Source: Clostridia bacterium (GTDB taxonomy: Bacteria > Bacillota_A > Clostridia > Oscillospirales > CAG-272). Taken from it: 31,857 nt of DNA. This document shows, piece after piece, positions 22,583 through 29,673 of this stretch. Numbering within the stretch: the stretch's first letter is position 1; every line of letters starts with the position of its first letter. The position numbers were made by a program, and so were the translations under genes. The stretch is taken from contig JAFXWT010000372.1 in the NCBI GenBank assembly GCA_017542695.1, positions 1 to 31,857 on the forward strand. The letters run 5' to 3'. The notes under the pieces were generated by a model. That model worked only from the letters and a program-made list of their open reading frames with translations. It was not told the origin of the DNA and made no database searches.

Positions 22583-23071
22583 TCATTCGACAACAATACG
22601 AACGCGGTCGCCTTCAGCGGTATCAATGCTCATTATTTCGCCGATCACTCCCTGCTCTGCAAGAGACACGACCTGCTCAAAATCAACATCTTTGGATATG
22701 TCCTTTCCGTTAACGCGCGGCATTTCGGCTCCGCTGTTGAGAAAAACCTTGACAAGCGCCATCGGTAAATTTATCCTCATCTTGTCGCCCTCGCTGTCAA
22801 CGGTCATTTTCAGCATCATTTTGTTTATGTCGCGTCTTTCTTCGGGAGGCAAAACCTCGACGGGCTTCGCAACCTCTTTGCCGAGAAGCTCGTCAAGCGT
22901 AACGCCGAACATTTCCGATATCTCCGCAAGAACCGAAATATCGGGGCTCGTGAGATCGTTTTCCCATTTTGAAACGGCTTGCGGGCTGATGTTCAATTTT
23001 TCCGCGACGTCCTCCTGCGTCAGTCCTTTTGCTCTTCTGAATCTTCCGAATCTTTGTCCGAATGTTTCCAT
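22583..23071 (-). CDS. XRE-family regulator with C-terminal sensor-like domain
   Basis: This 162-residue protein starts with a Cro/C1 helix-turn-helix (FGQRFGRFRRAKGLTQEDVA, then NISPQAVSKWENDLTSPDIS, then LAEISEMFGVTLDELLGK) and continues with a roughly 90-residue domain containing MRINLPMALVKVFL and the ending IMSIDTAEGDRVRIVVE. Many Clostridial regulators have this type of tail; the ligand is unknown. AAGGAG lies eight bases before the ATG. It is co-transcribed with the small protein at 22354-22581, whose end resembles its own. Upstream are a -10 TATAAT and two similar AAAA-GTTGTTTTT tracts that could be autoregulatory sites. Confidence 0.88.
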   Translation of the reverse strand: METFGQRFGRFRRAKGLTQEDVAEKLNISPQAVSKWENDLTSPDISVLAEISEMFGVTLDELLGKEVAKPVEVLPPEERRDINKMMLKMTVDSEGDKMRINLPMALVKVFLNSGAEMPRVNGKDISKDVDFEQVVSLAEQGVIGEIMSIDTAEGDRVRIVVE

Positions 23072-23118
23072 TTGAAAATCTCCTTAAAAATTTATTTCGC
23101 CTTGCAAGTGCTGTGCTC

Positions 23119-23147
23119 ATTATACATCGCAAAAGCGAAAAAATTAA
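23119..23147 (-). promoter_or_regulatory. Probable promoter of the XRE regulator operon
   Basis: A clear TATAAT (23124-23119 on the minus strand) is preceded at 17 bases by a weak -35, TTAATT. A weak -35 is typical of regulated promoters. Confidence 0.5.
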
Positions 23148-23224
23148 GCGACAAAACGTTGTTTTTCATAACCAAAAAGTTGTTTTTTCACTCAACGGCA
23201 GGTTGAATTGCAAACAAGATGAAT

Positions 23225-23246
23225 AAAGCACCCTTGCGGGTGCCTT
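23225..23246 (-). terminator. Probable terminator of pgk-tpiA
   Basis: GGCACCC pairs with GGGTGC(T) across a GCAA tetraloop just after the tpiA stop, followed on the minus strand by a short T-rich stretch. Confidence 0.65.
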
Positions 23247-23249
23247 ATA

Positions 23250-24017
23250 TTATTGCGCTGCTTTTACGATGACCGTAAAGTCGTCGGATTTGAGCGACGC
23301 GCCGCCGATAAGTCCGCCGTCGATGTTCTTCATCGAAAGGAGTTCCGCGGCGTTCTTCGCGTTCATCGAGCCGCCGTACTGGATCGTTGTTGCCTCGGCA
23401 GTGGATTTGTCGTAAATGCCCGCGAGGACGTTTCTGATCTCGGCGCAGACCTCTTCCGCCTGCTCCGCTGTCGCCGTCTTGCCCGTGCCGATAGCCCATA
23501 CGGGTTCGTATGCGATGATGACATTCTTCATCTGCTCCGCCGTAACGTCGAGGAGCGCGATCTTCGTCTGACGCGCGACCGTTTCGTTCGTCACGCCCTG
23601 CTCGCGCTCTGTGAGCGTTTCGCCGACGCAGAGGATAACTTTGAGTCCTGCGGCAAGTCCCGCTTTGACTCTCTGATTGACCGTCACGTCCGTTTCGCCG
23701 AAATACTGACGGCGCTCGCTGTGACCGACGATGACGTATTTCACGCCGCATTCGGAAAGCATTGCGCCCGAAATTTCACCCGTGAACGCTCCCTTTTCAG
23801 CCCAGTGGATATTCTCGGCGCCGATCTCGATGTTCGTTCCCTTTGTCGCTTCGATCGCCGACGCGATGTCGACGAACGGAACGCAGAGAACGATCTTGCA
23901 TCCGTCAAGTCCCGCGACTTTAGGCGCGAGTTCTTTCATAAACTCCGCCGTCTGCGACGGAGTCATGTTCATTTTCCAGTTGCCCGCAATGACAGCGGCT
24001 CTTTTCGTCTTTTCCAT
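23250..24017 (-). CDS. tpiA: Triosephosphate isomerase
   Basis: This 255-residue cytosolic glycolytic enzyme interconverts dihydroxyacetone phosphate and glyceraldehyde 3-phosphate. All catalytic motifs are intact: Lys15 in GNWKMN, His99 in VIVGHSERRQYFGE and Glu171 in AYEPVWAIGTGKTA (which includes the flexible loop), plus the phosphate-binding YGGSMNAKNA near the end. GGAGGCGCATC precedes the ATG. It lies fifteen bases downstream of pgk in the same operon; gap and the mutase gene gpmI, often joined to these in Firmicutes, are not present here. Confidence 0.98.
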   Translation of the reverse strand: MEKTKRAAVIAGNWKMNMTPSQTAEFMKELAPKVAGLDGCKIVLCVPFVDIASAIEATKGTNIEIGAENIHWAEKGAFTGEISGAMLSECGVKYVIVGHSERRQYFGETDVTVNQRVKAGLAAGLKVILCVGETLTEREQGVTNETVARQTKIALLDVTAEQMKNVIIAYEPVWAIGTGKTATAEQAEEVCAEIRNVLAGIYDKSTAEATTIQYGGSMNAKNAAELLSMKNIDGGLIGGASLKSDDFTVIVKAAQ

Positions 24018-24032
24018 GATGCGCCTCCGGAA

Positions 24033-25334
24033 TTATTTATCTTCAAGGCAAGCGATGCCCGGGAGTTCCAGCCCTTCGAGGAATTCAAGCGACGCGCCGC
24101 CGCCTGTGGAGATGTGCGTCATCTTGTCGGCATAGCCGAGCTTTTCGATAGCAGCCGCGCTGTCTCCGCCGCCGATGATGGAGATCGCGCCGCTCTGTGC
24201 GATCGCTTCGGCAACCGCGCACGTGCCGCCCTCAAAGTTCTTCCACTCGGAAACGCCCATAGGTCCGTTCCATACGACCGTGCCGGCGCCGACGAGCGAT
24301 TTCGAGAAGAGTTCACGCGTCTTTTCGCCGATGTCAAGTCCCATCCAGCCATCCGGAATGGCGTCGGAGTAGATTCTCATGTTGACGGTGTTCTCGTCGT
24401 ATTCTCTGCCGATGATATTGTCAACGGGGAGGATGAACGCAACGCCTTTTTCTCTTGCTTTTGCAAGAAGCTCACGCGCGAGGTCGAGCTTGTCGTCTTC
24501 GCAGATGGACGTGCCGATCTCGTGTCCCTGAGATTTGAGGAACGTATACGCCATGCCGCCGCCGACGATGAGCATATCGACCTTTTCGAGAAGGTTGTTG
24601 ATAACGCCGATCTTATCGGAGACTTTCGCGCCGCCGAGCACGGCTACGAACGGGCGCTTCGGATCTTCGAGGGCCTTGCCCATGACCGTGATCTCCTTCT
24701 GTATGAGGTAGCCGCATACTGCCGGAAGTCCGCCGTACATAGCGACGCCCGCCGTCGAAGCGTGAGCGCGATGAGCCGTGCCGAATGCGTCGTTTACGAA
24801 TACTTCTCCGAACTGTGCGAGTTCTTTGGAGAACTTTTCATCGTTCTTCTCTTCGCCTTTTGTAAAGCGGGTGTTTTCGAGGAGGACGATCTTGCCGCCT
24901 TCGAGCGCGGCGACCTTCGCCTGTGCGTCCGGACCGACCGTGTCCTCTGCGAATGTAACGATGCCGCCGAGGAGCTCGTTAAGTCTGTCGGCAACTATCT
25001 TAAGGGAAAATTTCTCCTTGTCGCCCTCGGCTTTTTTGAGCGCCTTTGCCGTAGCGTCGGCCTGCTCTGCTTCGGGGAGCTCGGCGATCTTAGCGAGTTC
25101 TTTTTTGTTCAGCTTTACTTCTTTGTCGAAGATGTTGTGCGGCTTGCCCATGTGCGAGCAAAGAACGACTTTGCACTTCTTGTCGACGAGGTATTTGATC
25201 GTCGGGAGCGCTTCCGTTATTCTCTTATCCGATGTGATGACGCCGTCTTTTACGGGAACGTTGAAGTCACATCTGACAAGGACTCTCTTGCCGGCAACGT
25301 CAATGTCTTCGATGGATTTTTTGTTGTAGGTCAT
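24033..25334 (-). CDS. pgk: Phosphoglycerate kinase
   Basis: This 433-residue enzyme transfers phosphate from 1,3-bisphosphoglycerate to ADP in glycolysis. Family landmarks are [14 protein letters not shown] at the N-terminus, [55 protein letters not shown] and the nucleotide loop [15 protein letters not shown] near the C-terminus. The length is slightly above the usual 394-417 because of a charged insert of roughly 20 residues around residues 65-90 ([20 protein letters not shown]). AAGGAG lies ten bases before the ATG. A strong promoter lies upstream, and tpiA is downstream. Confidence 0.98.
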   Translation of the reverse strand: MTYNKKSIEDIDVAGKRVLVRCDFNVPVKDGVITSDKRITEALPTIKYLVDKKCKVVLCSHMGKPHNIFDKEVKLNKKELAKIAELPEAEQADATAKALKKAEGDKEKFSLKIVADRLNELLGGIVTFAEDTVGPDAQAKVAALEGGKIVLLENTRFTKGEEKNDEKFSKELAQFGEVFVNDAFGTAHRAHASTAGVAMYGGLPAVCGYLIQKEITVMGKALEDPKRPFVAVLGGAKVSDKIGVINNLLEKVDMLIVGGGMAYTFLKSQGHEIGTSICEDDKLDLARELLAKAREKGVAFILPVDNIIGREYDENTVNMRIYSDAIPDGWMGLDIGEKTRELFSKSLVGAGTVVWNGPMGVSEWKNFEGGTCAVAEAIAQSGAISIIGGGDSAAAIEKLGYADKMTHISTGGGASLEFLEGLELPGIACLEDK

Positions 25335-25380
25335 GATTTTTATACTCCTTTATATATGATTATTTTTTTATATCCGATTA

Positions 25381-25409
25381 AGTATATCACCATTTGGATG
25401 TTTTTGCAA
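25381..25409 (-). promoter_or_regulatory. Promoter of pgk-tpiA
   Basis: On the minus strand, TTGCAA (25409-25404) and TATACT (25386-25381) have a 17-base spacer. It is identical in both hexamers to the promoter at 5508-5536. Confidence 0.8.
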
Positions 25410-25425
25410 TATTTTTTTGCAAAAA

Positions 25426-25461
25426 GGTCTGTACTTTTCTTGCTCGCGCAAGAAAAGATAC
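25426..25461 (-). terminator. Hairpin element and probable terminator of the ftsK-to-U32 operon
   Basis: CTTTTCTTGC (25434-25443) pairs perfectly with GCAAGAAAAG (25448-25457) across TCGC. The stem extends through TGTA/TACA with one bulged A. On the minus strand a T5 run follows within a few bases (about 25429-25425). Its arms resemble the hairpins at 15213-15277. Confidence 0.6.
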
Positions 25462-25513
25462 AAAAAGAAGCTCGCAAGCATGCCGCTTGACCGCCCTCAA
25501 TTATTTCGGTTTT

Positions 25514-26740
25514 TCAATTTCCGCCGCGCATGATGTCGCCGACTTTGACTTCGAACGGCACGCGGACGGAAAAGCGCATCATCGGGTGCGGGGCTGACGC
25601 GATCTTTTCGCCTTGCTCGTCCCATATCCCATCGACCCTGAACGCGCGGCCGAGCTTTCCGGGAGAAATGATCTCGACTTCGTCGCCGTCAAGAAGGCGG
25701 TTGCGCTGGATGAACGTCGCCGTACCCGTTTTCCCGTCGTACCCGTCGCAGACGGCGATATATGCCTTTTCGCGCATATAACCCGGCTGCGTGCAAAGCT
25801 GGGCGTTCCGCATCGGATCGTCGTAGAAATACCCCGTGCAGTATTCGCGGTGGCTGACCGAGTCGAGCTCGCCGAGCCATGCGGGATCGAATTTGTAATT
25901 TTGTTTATCTTTCATATACCCGTCGATCGCGGCGCGGTAGGCGTTGGTGACGACGGCGGTGTAATACGCGCTCTTCATGCGCCCCTCGATCTTAAACGAC
26001 GAAATGCCAGCTTCGATCAGTTCGGGGATATGCTCGACCATGCACATATCTTTCGACGACATTATGTACGTGCCCTCGCGCTCCTGTACGATCGGGAACG
26101 GCATATCGGGGCGCTTTTCCTCGCGGATCGTGTAGTTCCATCGGCACGGCTGGGCGCACATTCCGCGGTTCGCGTCGCGCCCGACGAGGTTGTTTGAGAG
26201 AAGGCAACGTCCGCTGAACGAAACGCACATCGAGCCGTGAACGAACGCCTCGATCTCAAGCTCCGGCGGGATGTTCTCGCGCAGACGCTTAATCTCTTCA
26301 AGAGATATCTCTCGAGCGAGAACGACGCGCGTCGCACCCATATTATAAAACATCTTCGCCGTTTCGGAATTGACGACGCCCGCTTGAGTCGAAATATGTA
26401 CGGGCACGTCCGGAATCAGCTTTTTCACCGATGCGAACACGCCGAGGTCGGCGACGATGACTCCGTCGAGCCCTCCGTGCCCGAGACGGGACAGCTCGGC
26501 GATGAACTCGTCGAGCGTCAGAAGCTCGTCCTCTCGCGGAAGCGTGTTGAGGGTCAGGTATATTTTCTTGCCGAGCGAGTGAGCGTGCTCAAGCGCCTCG
26601 TCGAGCTCGTCCAGCGTGAAATTATCCGCCGCCGCGCGCATTCCGAAGCGCTTTCCGGCGAGGTATACCGCGTCCGCCCCGTAAAGCAGGGCGGCGCGCA
26701 TTTTTTCGGGATTGCCCGCGGGAGAAAGTAGTTCCGTCAT
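25514..26740 (-). CDS. Peptidase U32 family protein, TrhP-like (tRNA uridine hydroxylation)
   Basis: This 408-residue protein begins MTELLSPAGNPEKMRAALLY, typical of U32 proteins, and carries the family block FVHGSMCVSFSGRCLLSNN with GMCAQPCRWNY, whose cysteines are conserved and thought to hold a metal cluster. Characterised relatives of this length (TrhP/YegQ, YrrN-YrrO) are needed for 5-hydroxyuridine at tRNA position 34 rather than proteolysis. The ATG at 26740 overlaps the mltG stop as ATGA; a longer frame reaching 26902 would lie inside mltG and was rejected. The neighbour mltG matches the Bacillus yrrL-yrrO neighbourhood, which supports the assignment. Confidence 0.88.
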   Translation of the reverse strand: MTELLSPAGNPEKMRAALLYGADAVYLAGKRFGMRAAADNFTLDELDEALEHAHSLGKKIYLTLNTLPREDELLTLDEFIAELSRLGHGGLDGVIVADLGVFASVKKLIPDVPVHISTQAGVVNSETAKMFYNMGATRVVLAREISLEEIKRLRENIPPELEIEAFVHGSMCVSFSGRCLLSNNLVGRDANRGMCAQPCRWNYTIREEKRPDMPFPIVQEREGTYIMSSKDMCMVEHIPELIEAGISSFKIEGRMKSAYYTAVVTNAYRAAIDGYMKDKQNYKFDPAWLGELDSVSHREYCTGYFYDDPMRNAQLCTQPGYMREKAYIAVCDGYDGKTGTATFIQRNRLLDGDEVEIISPGKLGRAFRVDGIWDEQGEKIASAPHPMMRFSVRVPFEVKVGDIMRGGN

Positions 26741-27762
26741 TGTGTCCTTTCCTTTCCGACGCCGTATTTCCGAAGCCCTGCGATATGCTCTCCGTAAGTC
26801 TTTGAAAATACGAACGTATTGTCGCTCTTTGAGAAAAAATAATAGTATTCCGTCTTTTTCGGATATGCCGCGGCGGTCAGCGCGGCGAGCCCCGGCGAGC
26901 ATATCGCGCCGGGCGGAAGACCTTCATATTTATAAGTGTTGTACGGGCTGTCTATCGAGAGAAAGTCGCCGGTGAAATCGCTTGTTCTGTGCGCGTACGT
27001 CACCGTCGCGTCGCATTCGAGGCGGCGGAGCGTGCGGCTCGACAGGCGATTATGGAGAACCGACGAGAGCGCCGCCATTTCGGCGGTGTAGTACGCTTCG
27101 CGCTGTATGACCGACGCGAGCGCGACGCATTCATCGACCGTAAGCCCGCTCGCTTTTGCTGCCGCGCGCATTTTTTCGGTGAATTTCGCATCGAAATTGT
27201 TTATCATTTTCCCGATGACATCCCGCTCCGTGCTGTCGGAGTAGAAAAGGTACGTGTCGGGGAAAAGATATCCGTCGACGCGGTGAGTTCTTCCGCGCGT
27301 CTTTTCGGGGATATAGTCGTAGCCGTAATCGTCGTCGAGCGCCGCGACAAAGCCCTCGCGCGTGCCGATTCCGTGAGAAAGGAAGATATCGACTATATCG
27401 TCGGTGTACGCGCCTTCCGGTATCGTTATTTTTATTTCGGTGCGCGCTTTTTTGCCCGAGAGCGCGATGAATATCTCGTCGTAGCTCATCGAGCGCGCGA
27501 GCGTGTGAGTTCCCGCTTTGAATTCATTTTTGCCGCGAAGAGCCGAGTATATTCGGAACACGAGCGGCAGGTCAATTATCTTTTCGCGCGAAAGCAAAGC
27601 CGACAGCTCGCGCGCGCCGCAGTCGCGCGGTATTTCAACGCTTATCGCATCCCCGTTTTTGTTCAGCGCAAGCGCGTCGTTTGCGGCACAAATCATAAGT
27701 CCCGCCGCGAGCGCGCCCGCAAGGATTGCGGTAGCGAGGTAAATAAAAAATCTTCTCTTCAT
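26737..27762 (-). CDS. mltG: Endolytic murein transglycosylase MltG
   Basis: This 341-residue protein has a short cytoplasmic start, one membrane anchor (FFIYLATAILAGALAAGLMI) and an extracellular YceG/MltG domain. It cuts nascent peptidoglycan and is thought to end glycan chain growth. The family's catalytic Glu is in ALASVIQREAYY, and the characteristic C-terminal block is present: DSPYNTYKYEGLPPGAICSP, then YYFFSKSDNTFVFSKTYGEH. The ATG at 27762 follows GGAGG at eight bases; an upstream start at 27804 has no ribosome site and would precede the membrane anchor with unrelated residues. It is translationally coupled to the U32 gene. Confidence 0.94.
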   Translation of the reverse strand: MKRRFFIYLATAILAGALAAGLMICAANDALALNKNGDAISVEIPRDCGARELSALLSREKIIDLPLVFRIYSALRGKNEFKAGTHTLARSMSYDEIFIALSGKKARTEIKITIPEGAYTDDIVDIFLSHGIGTREGFVAALDDDYGYDYIPEKTRGRTHRVDGYLFPDTYLFYSDSTERDVIGKMINNFDAKFTEKMRAAAKASGLTVDECVALASVIQREAYYTAEMAALSSVLHNRLSSRTLRRLECDATVTYAHRTSDFTGDFLSIDSPYNTYKYEGLPPGAICSPGLAALTAAAYPKKTEYYYFFSKSDNTFVFSKTYGEHIAGLRKYGVGKERTQ

Positions 27763-27807
27763 AAGTGTTGCCTCCGACGGTATTGTTCGCCGAAAGCAAC
27801 GCAATTA

Positions 27808-28398
27808 TTATGATTTTTTCGGATAGATGCCCTTTTCGGAAATTATGACGTCAACGGCGAGGTCGAAGCGACCGTGCGGCACTTCCCCGACGATGAAATC
27901 GTAATATTCGACGCCGACCTTCGTCCCCTTGAACGAGGAAAGGTATCTGTCGTAATAGCCGCCGCCGTATCCGATGCGGAAACCTTTTTTGTCGTAGACG
28001 ACGGCGGGAATGATGCATATAACGCTGCTCTGAAGCTCTCCCGTCACCTCGAACTCAGGCAGACCGTCCTTCGGCTCGCGCAGTCCGAGCGCGCCGTTTT
28101 CAAAATCGTCCTCGCTCGTGACAAAGCGGAACACCATCGTTCTGTCCTCGGGGTTCGTCTTTGGAAAAGCGACCTTTTTGCCCGCTTTCACGGCTTCCCA
28201 CGCGACGGCGTTTATGTTCACCTCGTCGTCTTTCGCATAGTACATGAGTATGGTGTCGGCATATCTGTACGTCGCGCTCGCAAGTACGGCGCGGCATATC
28301 TTATCATCGAGCTCGGCGCGCTTATCCGCCGTTATTTCACGGCGCGCGGCGAGATGAAATTCTCTAATATCGCTTTTGTGTTTTCTGATCTCGTACAT
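27808..28398 (-). CDS. 5-formyltetrahydrofolate cyclo-ligase
   Basis: This 196-residue cytosolic enzyme converts 5-formyl-THF to 5,10-methenyl-THF with ATP, returning a storage folate to one-carbon metabolism. The family signature is FRIGYGGGYYDRYLS, whose glycine-rich loop binds nucleotide. ADTILMYYAKDDEVNINAVA and KKVAFPKTNPEDRTMVFRFV are earlier landmarks, and the basic N-terminus (IRKHKSDIREFHLAARREIT) matches the family. GGAGGAGAA precedes the ATG at 28398. It is the fourth gene of the ftsK-tmk operon, where the folate link to thymidylate is suggestive. Confidence 0.94.
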   Translation of the reverse strand: MYEIRKHKSDIREFHLAARREITADKRAELDDKICRAVLASATYRYADTILMYYAKDDEVNINAVAWEAVKAGKKVAFPKTNPEDRTMVFRFVTSEDDFENGALGLREPKDGLPEFEVTGELQSSVICIIPAVVYDKKGFRIGYGGGYYDRYLSSFKGTKVGVEYYDFIVGEVPHGRFDLAVDVIISEKGIYPKKS

Positions 28399-28417
28399 TT
28401 CTCCTCCAAAAACGCCG

Positions 28418-28969
28418 TCAGATGAAGAATCTGACCGATGCTCCGATCTTGTCGGCGGTATCATCGCCGTACAGCGCCGATATGAGCATGAGCGCGAATT
28501 CGTTAGCCGCTCCCGCGCCCGTCGCCGTGATCACGTTGTCACATCTGACCGCCTTGTCACTTGATATCTCGGCTCCGACAAGGAAATTTTCAAAGCCGGG
28601 ATAGCACGTCGCATTTTTCCCCTTCAGAATACCGCGTGCGCCGAGTATCTTCGGCGCGGCGCATATCGCACCGATGAGTTTATGTTCTTTTTCGGCGCGG
28701 GTGATCAGCGCCTGCGCCTTTTCCGACGCTTCTATGTTGTTCGTTCCGGGCATTCCGCCGGGGATGACGAGCATATCGAAATCCGCGCTTTCGTCGAGCG
28801 CGTCGAGCGGCACGTCGGCTTTGACCGTTATTTTGTGAGAGCCGACGGGATATTCACCGCCCACGCCGACGAGCGTGACGTCGGCGCCCGCGCGGCGAAG
28901 ATAGTCGAGCGGGGTAAGCGCCTCGACCTCTTCCGTTCCGTTTGCAAATAAAATAAGTACCTTTTTCAT
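28418..28969 (-). CDS. DJ-1/PfpI family protein
   Basis: This 183-residue protein has the DJ-1/ThiJ fold: MKKVLILFANGTEEVEAL at the start, with the conserved acidic residue, then FDMLVIPGGMPGTNNI and the nucleophile elbow IGAICAAPKIL (Cys103). It is closest in pattern to the YajL/DJ-1 subgroup, implicated in protection from carbonyl or oxidative damage. The exact activity (deglycase, glyoxalase or chaperone) is disputed in the family. GGAGGAATGAT precedes the ATG, which lies one base after the tmk stop, so the two are tightly coupled. Confidence 0.92.
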   Translation of the reverse strand: MKKVLILFANGTEEVEALTPLDYLRRAGADVTLVGVGGEYPVGSHKITVKADVPLDALDESADFDMLVIPGGMPGTNNIEASEKAQALITRAEKEHKLIGAICAAPKILGARGILKGKNATCYPGFENFLVGAEISSDKAVRCDNVITATGAGAANEFALMLISALYGDDTADKIGASVRFFI

Positions 28970-28970
28970 A

Positions 28971-29648
28971 TCATTCCTCCACGTCGAGAAGCATGACGAC
29001 CTTTTCCATTATCTTCGCCTGTATCTCGTCGATCGTGAGCGGGTCCTTGCCGTCGTAGCACGAGATGCGTTCCCAGCCCATTTTGTCGGACGAGTAGAGC
29101 GCCGCCTTGTAGCAGGCGTTCAGATAATCTTCGTTTTTTTCGTGGATATCGCTCTGCGCGCCCGTCTCAATGTTGCGGCGCTTGATGAGCTCACGCGATA
29201 TTTCGGGCTTCATTTCAAGATAAAGCACAAGATCGGGCTTCGGAAGTCCGAGCTTGACGTACTCAAAATCGACAAGCCACGAAAGAAAATCGTCCCAATC
29301 GTCGCGCTCGAGCTTCGACAGCTGATGGACGGCGTTCGCCGTCGTATATCTCGCCGCTATGATGACGGAATCGGGTTCATTATAGAACTCCTCCCACTCG
29401 GTGCGGTAGGAATAATATCTGTCGACAGCGTAAAACGTCGATGCGGCGTATGGGTTCGTGTCGCCGGGGTCGCTTCCGAGTTTACCGTCGAGATAGAGTT
29501 TGACAAACGTCGCGCCGACGCTATCGTATCTCGGGAACGACACGAGTCTGACGTTTTTTCCCTGCGCCGTGAGCTCGTTATATAAAAGCTCGCACTGCGT
29601 ACTTTTTCCCGAGCCGTCAAGCCCGTCTATCGCTATAAGTTTTCCCAT
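28971..29648 (-). CDS. tmk: dTMP kinase
   Basis: This 225-residue cytosolic kinase makes dTDP from dTMP. The P-loop is GLDGSGKST (9-17). SFPRYDSVGATFVKLYLDGK and NPYAASTFYAVDRYYSY mark a Clostridia-type clade of thymidylate kinases. The usual DR(Y/H) motif appears as Ala99-Arg100-Tyr101 in IIAARYTTANAVHQL, so the Asp is replaced. LIKRRNIETGAQSDIHEKN is the lid region, with its arginines. GGAG lies before the ATG. The gene is between ftsK and the DJ-1 gene in a tight operon. Confidence 0.92.
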   Translation of the reverse strand: MGKLIAIDGLDGSGKSTQCELLYNELTAQGKNVRLVSFPRYDSVGATFVKLYLDGKLGSDPGDTNPYAASTFYAVDRYYSYRTEWEEFYNEPDSVIIAARYTTANAVHQLSKLERDDWDDFLSWLVDFEYVKLGLPKPDLVLYLEMKPEISRELIKRRNIETGAQSDIHEKNEDYLNACYKAALYSSDKMGWERISCYDGKDPLTIDEIQAKIMEKVVMLLDVEE

Positions 29649-29673
29649 TTTACATTCTCCGTTTCGTAACGTT

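Noticed and set aside
23253..25490. A 745-codon open frame on the plus strand
   Set aside because: It lies entirely antisense to tpiA and pgk, which are unmistakable. The long opening follows from GC-rich third positions. It has no ribosome site and no recognisable domain.
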